From the NCBI RefSeq assembly GCF_025602895.1, contig NW_026516216.1, positions 558,001 to 622,000 on the forward strand: DNA of 64,000 nucleotides, given 5' to 3'. This document shows, piece after piece, positions 21,989-33,280 of this stretch. This stretch comes from Polychytrium aggregatum (Eukaryota > Chytridiomycota > Chytridiomycetes > Polychytriales). Below the pieces are notes generated by a model. The model had not been told where the DNA came from and searched no databases. It saw nothing but the letters and a program-made list of their open reading frames with translations. Both the position numbers and the translations under genes were made by a program. Each line of letters starts with the position of its first letter. Positions within the stretch are counted from its first letter, which is position 1.

Positions 21989-23768
21989 TGGGCTTTGTTT
22001 CGGAGCAAGTTCGAGGAGGCCTCAGGATGAACTGTTGTTTGACCGGACCCGCCTGCAAATGGTCCTGCGGCAGCGTCACCCGCGGATTCGATGCAACGAC
22101 AGCGGCCTCGCTTCGGCTCCACCGTACTTCTGGACCCAACGTGCCGTGCTCTCGGCTCCCGCTTGTGTTTTGCATGACAGCCCGTATGACTGCACCAGCT
22201 TTGGTCGTAGCTTCTTTGTACGCTTCCTACTATTTTGTGCCTTTTGATTTGCGTCCGTCCCGGACCCAACTGGCGGACTGGGCATCCAGGCTTCTATGAC
22301 CTGCGGGCCCCACGCCGCATGTCCGTTCGCCGTCAAACCGGTTGCTGTCTCAATCGAACGCGGGACCTTCTGTCTCTCCTGCCTGGCAGCGCCTGCTTGC
22401 TACCGGGCTTCAGTGCTATGTATATTCTTATCTTTATTTGCTTTTTGTTGTGCATCAAGTTTTTCTTGCTTTTTGGAATACACCTTACTCATCAACAAAT
22501 GGGACACCCTCGCATTTGAAATGGGCAGGCGATTGTTTGTTCCCGTTGGCCGTGATCATACAGCCAATCCAATAACGGAACACCACGGATTTTGGTCGTT
22601 GGTGCATGTTATCACTCCACACATCGCCCGCTGGTCATGACCATTCAGTGATGTGTTTCTGGATCTGAACCAAGGACGCTTTCTCGCTCAGATGGCTCTC
22701 CACAAGCGACTTGATCTCCAGGTGTGCTCACAGTGCCGGGAAGCCAAGCGACTCGAGAAGGCCGAGCATCTTGATATTGATACTCCATGGAGCTGTCCAG
22801 AGAGTCGAATGCATCCAGCCCACGGAGACTCAGGCTCGCCAAGTACTTTGAGCAATTCATCCACCTCGGATGCCAGAAAGCGACTGTCTCGTTTCTCTCT
22901 GGATTGACTTTAATCCATACGCAATAAGCAGATCGAAGGCTGTGGTCGCTCTCGGATCTCCACAGTCCTCGCCCAGGCCCAGAACCCCGGAGTGACTGTG
23001 GCGCCGAGGTGCCTGTTGTGCGCTGCTGCACGGGACTGTGTCGCCGCAGCCTTGGTTGTGCAGGGCAGCGTGCCATTGCCAAATGCGCATGTGTGCGACC
23101 TCGGCCGCCCGTGTTCGATGTCGCGTCGGCCCATGGCGGCGGGTCGAGACCCACAGCAAACGCAACAGCACCGCCGTTGCTGCGATTCAATGTTGCCGCA
23201 TCCAGACAGCCGAACAGAGCCGAACAGAGCTGGTGCAATTCGCATCGATGCAACCCCCCCCCAGTCGACCATTCGCATCGGCGCAGTTCACAGAGGCGAT
23301 CCCAGCCGGCCTGGTCCGAATCGACACAGGCCGAGTCCAGACGCCCGCCTTGCCTGCCGTCTTGCGTTCTTTCGCTGCCGCTCCTCCCCCCAGACTCGCA
23401 CCAGCGCACTCGCACACGCCCTCCTCTTGGCCGCCGTGCGCATCGCACAACCGATAGGCGCCCCTCATCCGCCCCTTGGGCGTGTCCTGCTGTTTCGGGT
23501 TTCCTGCCCTTCGTCTTCTCCATTTGGCCGTCGCTTCCCACCTTTTTTTTCTCTCTCTCTCTCTCTCACCCTCACTCCCCGCTGAACTTGCTGCATACCC
23601 AGACCTCGTCCGCTTCCATCGCCGGCATCCCTCCGCCACCACAAACCATATCGCTATCACAGCCGATACCACAACCAACCAACTCTCCCCCATCGGCGGC
23701 TCAGCCAGTACAGCTCCACCACCTCCCATCAACAGTACCTCCCTCGCATCCCTCTTCGTCCGCCCAGC
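21989..23768. other. Intergenic region with dispersed-repeat copy
   Basis: This stretch contains the 3' end of the CBM21 gene, a copy of a dispersed repeat (22497-22910, listed separately) and a pyrimidine-rich stretch at 23540-23770. The last includes a T9(CT)n tract and is likely the promoter and 5' UTR of the downstream phosphatase. I support no other gene. Confidence 0.55.
22722..22907 (+). pseudogene. CW-zinc-finger-like reading frame, repeat copy 1
   Basis: A 61-codon open stretch follows a CAG that could be a splice acceptor. It encodes VCSQCREAKRLEKAEHLD followed by DTPWSCPESRMHP, resembling a CW-type zinc finger (CxxC, a basic patch, then WxC). Nearly the same protein can be read on the other strand at 38051-37935, with about 90% base identity over 100 bases. 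Most differences are non-synonymous, which argues for a relic or mobile fragment rather than a conserved exon. I cannot find flanking exons. Confidence 0.35.
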
Positions 23769-25994
23769 ATGGATAGTGCCATCGCCACAGTCCCCTCCGA
23801 TCAGCAGGCTGTCGACATGGACAAAGACGTCATCTCCTCCCAGGTCATCGACATCTTGATGGACGAAGACTCGATCCGGTCCTCGGTCCCCTCGCTGCCG
23901 GTCCTCTCCATCGCGCCCTCGGATCTCGTCGACCTCATGCGCTCGGATTTCTTTAACCTGCTGCTTGTCGACGTCGCCGGCGAGCAGACCGAGCGAGCCA
24001 TCCCTGGCGCCCAGCTCTTTACCCAGTTCGAGGTCTTCCGCTACCGCTTCGTGTCCATCCGTAAGCGCCAGTTCCGGCAGTATCTCGAGTACTGGTCCGA
24101 CCAGACGCTTGCCGATGTCGAGATCGAGCCCAAGCAGCAGAATCTGGCCGAAATCCAGTCGATGCCGCTCCGGTCGCTGGCCCTCGTGGACTCGTCGTCC
24201 GAATCCATCGCCGAAGCAGACATGTCCATCGACGGCGATCTGGAGCTCGTTGGCCTGTACCGCTCGTATCTGAAGGAGCTCTTCTCGGATTTCGACAGCA
24301 AGTCCGCGACCGAGCTCGATTTTGAATACGGCATCTTTGGCAAGGGCGATCCACGATTCGCCAGCCTTGATGGCGGCCGTCCTGTGGATATCATGGAGAC
24401 TGTCGCCACCGCGGGAATCCCTGACGAGGGTGAGGATCTCTCAAGCATGATGATCGACGACTTATACCCGCCCACCCCAGGCCCGCTTGGCCCGCAGAAG
24501 GACATGGCCCGGCTGCAGAGCGATCTCGGTCTTGACCGCATGGTCGATACCCACTTTAAGCGCCGCAACCAGTGCAGCCACGTCGTTGTCTACGACGACA
24601 CGGGCGCTCGCTATGGCTTTGCCCATTTTGTCGCCCAGGCCATCAAGGACACCTGCGATCCGGGTGTCAAATTGGGTGTCCTTGAGGGCGGCCTGGATCA
24701 TTTCAACGCTTGCTTCCCGATGCTCCTGACCACTTCCAAGCGCCCCAAAGCCATCAACAACAGCTTCATCGACATCTCGCACCCCGTCGACAAGCTGCGG
24801 CTACTGCAAGCCCATCTGGTCGACTCGGTCTGGTACGGCAAGACCAACCCGGGCGACGAGCCCATTCCGATCCTGCCCCAGGTGCTGTATCTGGGATCAT
24901 GCTTCACGGCGACCCAGCCGCTCGTGTCCCAGTACAATATCAAGCAAATCATCCGGCTGGGCTGGGGCTTTGTCAATCACTGCGTGGATTCGGACTCGGG
25001 CAGCCCTACGGTCGTCTACCACGACTTTCCCATCGACGACTCGCCCGATGAGCCCATCATCAATCTGTTTGAGCGGACTGCCGACTTGATCGAGGCGGCC
25101 AGGCTGAAAGGAGAGGCTGTTTTGGTATGTCGTGGCGATTCGACGCACGCGCAGTGTGGGTGCTGGGGTCTCGCTCCAGACCCTGCTTTTCCATTCGGAC
25201 CACTTGCTGCACAATGCGGGCGACGTTTTGTCTGGAATCCTATCAGCACGATCGAAACTCTCCCGGGCGGATCCATGACCGAGCCGAGTCCGTTTCCGTT
25301 GATGTGCCTGGTATCTGCAACGCTGACAGTATTCTGGCTCCCCGTGTACCTACTATTTACTCTCTCCCGCCAGGTCCATTGCCATGCCGGCGTGAGTCGC
25401 TCCTCAACAATCGTTCTGGCGTATCTGATCAAGTTCTGCTCCATGTCTCTGTACGATGCGTGGGAGCTGACGTATCGGGTAAGCTGGTAGCAGTCCGTCG
25501 ACGCCGGTTCGAGTTGACCGGGATCACTCGGCATCGACATCGATATCGATATCGATAATCCTCCTCCTCCTGGATCGAGGACATGCCACTGTGGAGCAAC
25601 AGCGCTCCATCGACTGGAATGGGTCCGTCCCCTCGGCTGGACCTGTCCTGTGGGCCGAAGCCAGCCATGTCAACCGGACGACATGATATACAACGACTGC
25701 TCAAAGCTCAGGCTCAGTGCCGGGCCACTTGCTCGTTTATAGCGCCCCGTGCGAGGAGCGGCGGACTTGCTGAGCTGACACCGCGCCAATGTTTTTCAGT
25801 GCCGCCCAATTGTTCGTCCAAATGAAGGATTTGCCCAGGCCCTGCAGCAATTTGCCGCGCAGTTCACCAAGCCATCCTCAAACAACCCGCATCTGCCGAC
25901 CTTCTGGATGAGCGACTCGTACATCAACTACATGGACTACATCGACTGGCAGTATCGCGTATCGCTGATGAGCATCTGTGAAAAGGAAGAGTAA
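23769..25994 (+). CDS. Dual-specificity phosphatase with N-terminal rhodanese-like region
   Basis: Three exons (23769-25124, 25374-25478, 25800-25994) give 551 aa. The C-terminal DSPc domain (about 380-530) begins ILPQVLYLGS. It contains the P-loop VHCHAGVSRSSTIVLAYL with catalytic C455 and R461 (CX5R), and then CRPIVRPNEGFAQAL, the usual a-helical follow-up. All catalytic residues are present, so this should be an active phosphatase. Residues about 48-100 (LSIAPSDLVDLM, FFNLLLVDVAG, ERAIPGAQLF) look like a rhodanese/Cdc25 half. The layout recalls STYXL1-like proteins but with an intact active site. Residues 100-250 are acidic and low-complexity. The start is the first ATG after a pyrimidine-rich leader. 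The substrate is unknown. The upstream neighbour is a glycogen-targeting PP1 subunit. Confidence 0.85.
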
Positions 25995-27382
25995 CCGGCA
26001 TCGGACCGAGTTGGACAAGCGCATATTCCGATGGACGAACACTGCTCTCTCTGTGGCCCACCCCACCCTCACTCCTTCGCGGCCGTATTATTCCCAATCC
26101 GTTCTTTCCCACTCACCCTTGCTTTCCCACTCACCCTTCCCTCGCCGTCGTTTCCCTTCAAGCCCTGCTCTGCTACCTGCTCCTCTTTGGCCGACTCTTG
26201 GGCGACTCCGGACGTGTATAGATAGATATCAGTCGTTATTTTAGCAGGGAGAGAGCCAAGAACATCGCCTTTGTGTATACCCAGTTGGCTCTGTCGCTCG
26301 GCTTTGCTCAATCCCCCTCTGCCTCACGGCACTCGATTGCCAGATATTGACTCTGGACACTACGTCTCCCCAGTTGACTTGCTCCCCTATCCCACTCGCA
26401 TCTCCTTTGCTCTCGTTCGCCATGTCTGCTCCAGCCCCTGCTGTTTGTCCAACCCATCGCCCTGTGCCTGTCGCTTATGACCATTCACTCCTCGACTGGA
26501 TGTGGGGAATTTTCCCTCCAAGGCCGGTCAAGTCTGCTTGATGATGGTATTCAACCCTTTCTCCTTCGATCTCGAGAAGACTTGGGTCTCTTTTCTTCCT
26601 TTCCTCTCCTCTCTGTTGGCAAGCCCACATATCCTCCCCTCGCCACTCCAGAATATAATCCGCTCGCACCGAGTCAGCCACTCCATCAGTGCGTTCTCGC
26701 GGGAAAAGCGCCAGGACAGGCTTTCGCTCGAATGCACCACCACCACCACCACCCCGGATGCTCGGCGGTCTCAATCGCGCAATTACCCATTTTTGCGGTT
26801 AGAGACGGAGTCGAGAGCGCCCTTTTCTCTCTCTCTCTCTCTCCCGGGCAGGTGGTTTCAGGAGGCGAGCGGGGGAGGGGGAGGGAGCCAGATCCGCTGA
26901 AGGCAAGTCGAGCCCAACGTATCAGTCGCCGCCGAATGTCCCCGCTCAAATGCCACCACACGGCGTCATCAGAATGCTGCACAAACGAAAGCGCTCTCCC
27001 GCCAGTGCTGGGAGAAGCGCGCGAGGATTGGGTCTACAGAGCCAAACCAAGGACGAACTCGACCGCGAACGGATGCAGTCCCGTCCAGTCTGAGCGCTGC
27101 GGAGAAGCGGTTTGAGGTTGGCGCTCTGGCAGCCCCAGACGGGGCCAAGGTGTGACTGGACGGCGCTTGGAGACGGTGTGAGCATGAAACGACACAGGCA
27201 GGAGGCGGCATTGGAGGGCGAACCGCCCGACGCATAGATAAGAGCGCCTCTGGGACCCTGCTGCTGTTTCAATGTTGTCCTCTCCGATCCATATCTGCCT
27301 CTCGATCTTGTCCAGCGCGTGTCTCTGACATTTTCGTTTCTCAACAAGTCATTCTCAGCTCAAGCCTCCGATAGCTTTCGCA
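25995..27382. other. Intergenic region between phosphatase and CBM48 gene
   Basis: C/T-rich segments, a (CT)n tract near 26826-26846 and a short CAC array near 26737-26753 are visible. Open frames are short and unremarkable. The last 100 bases are probably the CBM48 gene promoter. I see no supported gene. Confidence 0.55.
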
Positions 27383-28469
27383 ATGATTACTCGCACCTTC
27401 CTGTGGCCCTCAACCGACGCCTCGGAGGTACGACTTTGTCAGGCAAAGAGGCTCGCCGACCCACTCAGCGATGCCATCGACCTCCCTGTGGGGCAGCTCT
27501 GGCCAGAGGGGCGGTGGGAAACGCAGACTCTTAAATCCTCGCGTCCTCTCCAACATCGCTTCTCCTCCCCTCCTCGATACAGGTGATCGTAACAGGCGAA
27601 TGGGACTCATGGAGTCAAACTGGCCGCATGCAAAAGGGTCAGGACGGCTTCCAGCTCGCCGTCCAGCTTGATTCCGAGCGCTTCTCGGCCGGATCCCGAG
27701 TCCAATACAAGTTTGTGGTGGATGGCGAATGGCGTTCCAACAAGGTCGATCCCATCGATGTCTCGGTGAGCTTGTGTTGCTTCCAATGCAGAGTCTCCTT
27801 GTCGCCGATGCTGGGGGGAAATGCAATGTATGATGGATGAGGCATGTGGTACAAATGTATGATCCAGGATATACGACATTAGGCCTTTCCGCCCTGAATG
27901 GCGTCTGACCTTGTTGTTGGGGACAATCTTTCGCTCTGGCACAACCAGGAATACGGCAACAACTACTTCATTGTCGAGCCCGAGGAGACCGCCGCCTCCA
28001 ACACCAAGCTCCCTCCCAGCGAGCGAGTCGAGCCAGTCGTAAGTGTCGCATGAGCGTCATCGGCCCCGAGAGACGAGACAGAGCCTCTGCACGCCGTTTA
28101 GCCAAACGTGCGATGCATTCTTGAAGCGGAGTAACCGAGCATGTTATTTTATCTGATTATGGGCCCCCATCTATCCTGTCCCAGACTGCTCAGTCTCCGT
28201 GCTGCTCTGGAGCATGCTCTGGAGCCCCCCGAGCTGCACAGGAGCTGCCCCAGCGTAAGCCCCAGGCCCAGCCCGAGATCAGCCTCAAGCCCAAGGTCGA
28301 GATCAAGACAGCGCCGATCCCTCCAGTGGTTGGCGTGAAAGCCGCCCCGAGCAAGGGTCAGTCCGCTGCTGCTGCTGCCGAGTCCGTTACTGCTCCCGCG
28401 GCAAGCGGCAAGGCTGCCCCGGCAATCTCGGGAGGAAAGAAGCACTCCAAGAAGAATGGCCGACGCTAG
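27383..28469 (+). CDS. CBM48/AMPK1-type glycogen-binding domain protein
   Basis: Four exons (27383-27427, 27583-27765, 27949-28038, about 28242-28469) give about 181 aa. The N-terminus MITRTFLWPSTDASEVIVTG starts an AMPK-beta/CBM48 fold, which continues with EWDSWSQT, FQLAVQLDSE, YKFVVDGEWRSN and NNYFIVEP. These are the aromatic and basic positions that bind glycogen-like glucans in the family. The C-terminal half is Pro/Lys/Ala-rich and ends KKHSKKNGRR, recalling the fungal Crp1/Mdg1 group. The acceptor of the last exon is uncertain: 28242 is chosen because it keeps phase and has a CACAG site. Two neighbouring acceptors would add a few residues. Its role could be scaffolding on glycogen or in stress signalling; no catalytic domain is present. 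Confidence 0.85.
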
Positions 28470-28485
28470 AATACCCACTTGCGCA

Positions 28486-28530
28486 CGATGCGATGCGATG
28501 CGATGCGATGCGATGCGATGCGATGCGATG
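28486..28530. repeat. GATGC pentanucleotide array
   Basis: Nine perfect GATGC units begin 17 bases after the stop codon of the CBM48 gene, so the array probably lies in its 3' UTR. Confidence 0.95.
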
Positions 28531-29190
28531 GGAGAGCATTGATGAATGCCATCGTGCTCGCTCGCGACGTCTGCATTCTCAAGGCATGTGAAAGAATGCA
28601 GCTCCGTTCACAGTTGGGTGTGTAGACTTTGGAAGCGTGTGCCTAGAAATACCATCGGGAATAAAGCGAATCCTCTCGGGAGTCTCCGAGTGAAGACTTT
28701 GGCCCCGCTGCCCTGCCGTGAGCGCTGAATTTCGGCCGATTCGAGTCAGAAGAAGCAGCAAGCCGAGCTCACGGACTGTCGCGGTGACGCAATTTTGGCG
28801 GGACGACAGATAGACACGGAGGGCGGGCTCCAAAGCGCACTGGGTCTCGTCCGGACCGACTCTCGGCGGCATCGGGTTGGGGGGGGGGCTGGGCTCGAGC
28901 AGAGAAATGTGCCTTCGCGGTCGTAACTCGCAAAGGAACTATGGGCTTGATCCCAGAGAGATGACCACGCTTTCTCTGAGTCCTGAATGCACTCGCATCC
29001 ACCCAATGTGCTCAACTCAAGGGAGGTCAGGATGGGACCACTCGCCGAGCTCTTGTTCGGAGCCATCGCCATTCAAGCAAGCTTGCAAATTGACGACAGA
29101 CAAAAGTTCCTGTAACAGCGATCGGCCACTGGACCGCCGCCGCTGGGTAAGCACCGCCGAGCAGCTTTGGCAAATGAAACCTTATATTTC

Positions 29191-29220
29191 GGGGTGTCCC
29201 TTTGTTCTTGGAAGGGCCGT
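29191..29220 (+). repeat. Dispersed repeat core, copy 2
   Basis: GGGGTGTCCCTTTG followed by TTCTTGGAA aligns with the better copy at 38273-38310. It is weaker than the copies at 22.5 and 38.3 kb. Confidence 0.4.
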
Positions 29221-29782
29221 GCAAAGAGTGCGTCCAAAAATTGAAGATTGGGGGCAAAATTGATGGGTACAATGGCAAGAGAAGGCAGGAAAACTATGTG
29301 ACATGAAGTTAAGGGTGCTGGAAGCAGGTTGGGGGAGTGGGCGAGAGACGCAAAAGCCATGTACCACACTGTCTGTCCCGAAGTTCAGTCCGATCGGGAG
29401 AGGTTGCACGAGTCGGCGACCATCGACAGACAGTAAGACTCGAGCCATAGGTATCTGCAAGTAAAAGGGATCAACAGGGTTGGAAGGGCAGAGTTCCCAG
29501 GGCCAACGTGTCGTTGGAAGGGTCGAGTGCGAGAATGAGCTTGGCTCGACAGAGGGAAGGTTTCCTCGTCGTTGCTGAGCTCGGGCTTGGGACCGAGAAA
29601 ACGATTGGGATGAAAATCGGCTGGATTGGTTGTGCTTGTGTGGACAGCCACTCAAATCGAAGAAGGGATCACACCCGATTGCAGCAGGGTCGCAACCGAC
29701 CGGGACACATGTAAAATCGACCAGCAAGCTCCAGAGATTCATGAGGCGGCAGGGCTCCGCATATCCGTTCGAGCACCGGGCT

Positions 29783-31473
29783 TCAGCAGTAGAACCACGG
29801 GTGGCTGAGAGCATCTAACAGGGTCGCTCGTTCGTGAGGGCTGACGCACAGCATCCAGTAGATCAGATGTACGGCTTCATTGGAAAGCGGACACCTGGGC
29901 TCGTTGATCTTGCCAAAGGAGGCTTGCTGGATGCTCTGGAACGGAGCATCGCCGGTGAGCATGATGTACAGGCAGGTGCCGAGTGCCCAGACATCGGCCT
30001 CAATACCTCCATAGCGCTCACCCCGGAGCATCTCCGGCGAGGCGAACTGGACGGTCCTGCAGGCAGGGAGGAGCAAATTGAACCGCATTAGCCCCTGATC
30101 AGATGGCGCCAAAGAGCGTCTTGGATTGCGCGGGCTTTGGTGTGCAGCAGCGATCAGCACTGGAAAATGGGTTGGGGCACTGCCGCTACATACCCTTGGA
30201 AGGAATTGAAGACCACAGGCTGTGCTGGCGCAACGATGGTGGCCGAGCCAAAGTCGATGAGCTTGACCTCAAACCGTTCGTTGATCAGAATGTTCTCGTC
30301 CTTGAGATCGCGATGGATGATTCCGAGAGCGTGCAGATCGCGGACAACAGTCAGGATCTGCTTCATGACAAACTTGGCCTGATCCTCGGTGAAGCGCTGA
30401 TGCTGCTCGATGCACTCGAACAGATCGCGCGAGCTTTTGCGGGTCAACGAAGGCGGCTTCTTGGGCGCAGGATCGCCGTCCAGAGACTGTGCTGGCGAGA
30501 TCGGAGGCGAGGTGGCCGACGCAAGCGAGTCGACCGATGGAGGATGTGGGCAGCCGTACGTGCCCGTTGAGGACTGGGACCACTCGCATGAATTGGGCGT
30601 CAGTGGCGACGGAAACCCGGTGCTGACTGGACCAGTCGAGCCATTCAGGGACGAATCGAGAGCCTCCCGGCTGGAAGTCCATGGGGCACCGTGGATTTCT
30701 GTTATTAGATAGCCAAAATGGTCGTCGTCGTAATATTCCAGGAATCGGATGACATTGGGATGCTGGATCTGCAGAAGGACAGCCGATTGCAGGCATGCGT
30801 GGGGCCCAAATGTGAGCATCAGTTGGTCGATACATCTCGCAATTGGGCGAGTGCTGCCGACAAAAGACATTGACTTGTGCTTGGATCGCAGCGCACATTG
30901 CGGATATGCACTCTCTAGGCGGGCTGCTGGCCGCTTCTGGGGACACTGCCTGCATGGCAAACACGGCGGAACAGAGATACTTACGCGTTTCAGAATGAAC
31001 ACCTCGCTTGGGACCCACCCAAGATCGGAATCGAGTATCCAGCTGTTTGGATGCACCTTGGACTTGCGGATGAACTTGACGGCCACTTCGACGCCATCGC
31101 ATAGTCGCTGAGCGACGTAGACAAAGCCAAATCCGCCAGAACCGAGCATGTCTCGCAAGACATATCGGGCGCTGAAGCTGGGATTCAGGCGATTTGGATC
31201 GAATTGCTGCATCGAGGCGGGACGCCCGCAATAGTCCGACGGCTTGACGATTGGGTTGCTGTGCGGGATCTGAGACGAGGGCTTGCCGTAGGAAGACGAG
31301 TACGGGCCGATGGCCGAGCGGGCCTGAGCCTTGGACGAGGTCGCGGAGACGGGCATGTGGGAGGAGGCCTGGGAATGGGATTTTGTGACGATCTTGAGGG
31401 ACCTGCTCGGGGAGACCTTTTTGGAGGCGGCGGACGAGGAGGTCTTGGATGGTCGTTGCGAGGCGGCGCTCAT
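29783..31473 (-). CDS. PAS-kinase-like serine/threonine protein kinase
   Basis: Three exons (31473-30985, 30768-30194, 30056-29783) give 445 aa, starting at the first in-frame ATG. The kinase motifs are complete: glycine loop GSGGFGFVY (111-119), VAVK with K133, HRDLKDEN (D317), DFGSAT (D335), ASPEML for the APE motif and DVWALGTCLY. The sequence around DLFECIEQHQRF and HRDLKDENILI, with a short activation segment, is closest to the PAS kinase (PASK/Psk) family. An unusual Ser/Pro-rich insertion of about 85 residues (191-277) separates the hinge ITEIHG from DLFECI. No PAS domain is visible; the first 100 residues are Ser-rich and look disordered. Yeast PAS kinases phosphorylate UDP-glucose pyrophosphorylase and glycogen synthase. 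A similar role is inference, supported by three glycogen-linked neighbours. Confidence 0.88.
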
Positions 31474-31981
31474 GATAACGATCTCTCTCGGGGCCGAGGC
31501 CGGCGGGTCGATGAGCAGATATACGCCGGGAGGGGGGGGGCTGAGGCAGCGATCAAGCACGGCGATGCGGCGGAAGGACGGACCAGGGACTGCAACAAGG
31601 AAAAGCTCCGACGAAGCGGTGCGGTTTGGTCGTTCAGGAGGGGGGGGCCGATCAGAGGCGGACGACTTGCGGTCGCTGGAGGAACGCGAGGACCTGGCGG
31701 CTGCTGGACAAGGACGATCGGCCAAGCGGCTGAGATCGGCGGCTCGCTCGCGTCGGGATGGGCAGAGGACCTGGAGCGGCTGCGGGCTCAGATAGGGAGA
31801 AGGAGCCGGGGGGCCGCCTCTGGCCGGCGCACTTATAAGCGAGAGGTCAGATGGGAGGAGGGAATAGCCAGACCCCCTTGGGCTGGAGGGCTGATTGGGC
31901 AAGCACTGGGAGTTTGATCAACCGCATGGCCAGCGACGGTAGTGTCTGTGACGTCCAGGGCTTTGCGGTATCGACAGCGCC

Positions 31982-32092
31982 AACAGCATCGGTAGTGTCG
32001 ATAGAATACATAGGGTCAGCTGAATCGCTAGCGTCAGTGGCATTGACAGTGTTGATAGTATACATATTGTCAGGAGCACCGCCAGTGTCAGT
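31982..32092. repeat. 56-bp imperfect tandem duplication
   Basis: Two units of about 55-56 bases (31982-32036 and 32037-32092) share the spaced words AGTGT.GATAG.ATACATA and GTCAG. They differ by scattered substitutions, indicating an old duplication. Confidence 0.75.
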
Positions 32093-33129
32093 GCCAACAA
32101 TGTCTCCACAAGCAGAGCCGCCCAGGGAAGGCACCAGGTGAGGCTGGCGAATCGGTAATGCATCCCGCCGCCGGCCACAGGACTGCCCATCGTGACTGGC
32201 GAGGACGCCGGCTCCTCAGCATCTCTGTGGATTTGGGCTCTCCCGCAGGCTGGCCAGGAAAGGGAAGGATCCAGCCCAGAGGAGGCAAGAGGCGGGCCGG
32301 CGATGGGCGGGAGGGCGGCTGGCCTTCGAGGCGTGTGTGGCTGTCTCCCTGCGACCGCCGGTCGCCGTGTCCATGTGGTCGGCCCGCCAACGAGGATGCC
32401 AATCATGACCTCGAGAGTCCGTGGAGGTGGAGGGGGGGGGCACAGACGGTAGCCCCGATGCAGAGAGGTCCAAAGACATTGGAGTCCATCCTGTGAGCTT
32501 GACAGGCAAACGAAGGCGCAACGAGACGCAACGACGGGTAAGCGCACGATCCCATAGTCCGTCGATCGTCGTGGAGTGCACACGACGAGAGAGCATGACA
32601 GAGGAGGTGCCCGAAGAGGTCTCGGCCGCGATGCGTGGGTGTGAGGAGCAGAAAGACGAAAGGTCGGAGAAACACCATGGAGGGGTGGGGTGCAAGTATA
32701 GGACCCGCTGAGCAAGAAGCAGCGCAGGGTCGTTGGAGGGCCGGCGTACTCGTTGCCGCCACGAGAGGAGCGAGGACAGCGTCGAGCAGACGGGATCCGC
32801 AGCAGATCGGTGCTGGATCTGGACTTGGAGACGATGGCGGGGACAGCGCTCGATGGACGGCGGCACTGATCATGGACAGGCACGCGATGATGTCTGGGGC
32901 AGGAGCCAGTGCTTTCCCACGGCGGTCGTTGTGCAAGGGGCCGACGACGGACATATTCCAACCCCACACCAGCCAGAGCCTGAACGGCAAGCCGGCAGCT
33001 TGGGCCAGCAGCTTGGGCCAGCAGCGGTGCCCTCGGGTCGATGTATGTCCAGGAACGGCAACATCATCGGCAGGCGCCGTCTGCACGCCCGGACCCAAAA
33101 ATAGCACCCAGGGCTTTTTTCGGCCTGCC

Positions 33130-33213
33130 TCTGGACTGATCCGTTCGCTTGTCTGTCACTGGACTGATCCGTTCGCTTGTCTGTCTCTGGACTGATCCGT
33201 TCGCTCGTCTGCC
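33130..33213. repeat. 28-bp minisatellite x3
   Basis: Three nearly identical units contain CTGGACTGATCCGTTCGCTT followed by GTCTGTC. Confidence 0.9.
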
Positions 33214-33280
33214 TTCTGCTCTACCTCCTGCCCTGCTCGATTCACCGTCCACTGGCGTCCTCGTCCTGGTCCTGATCCTG

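Larger units (their letters stand above)
28470..29782. other. Convergent 3' intergenic region (CBM48 gene / kinase)
   Basis: This region lies between two convergent stop codons. It contains a pentanucleotide array directly after the CBM48 stop, a G10 run at about 28880 and a copy of the dispersed GGGTGTCCC core at 29191-29220. I see no gene. Confidence 0.55.

Noticed and set aside
31474-31902. N-terminal extension of the kinase
   Set aside because: The frame is open but has no ATG before 31473, and its composition is low-complexity.
31918-32967. 349-codon minus-strand frame with hydrophobic C-terminus
   Set aside because: The hydrophobicity comes from a 56-bp duplicated unit and the remainder is Arg/Pro/Ser noise.
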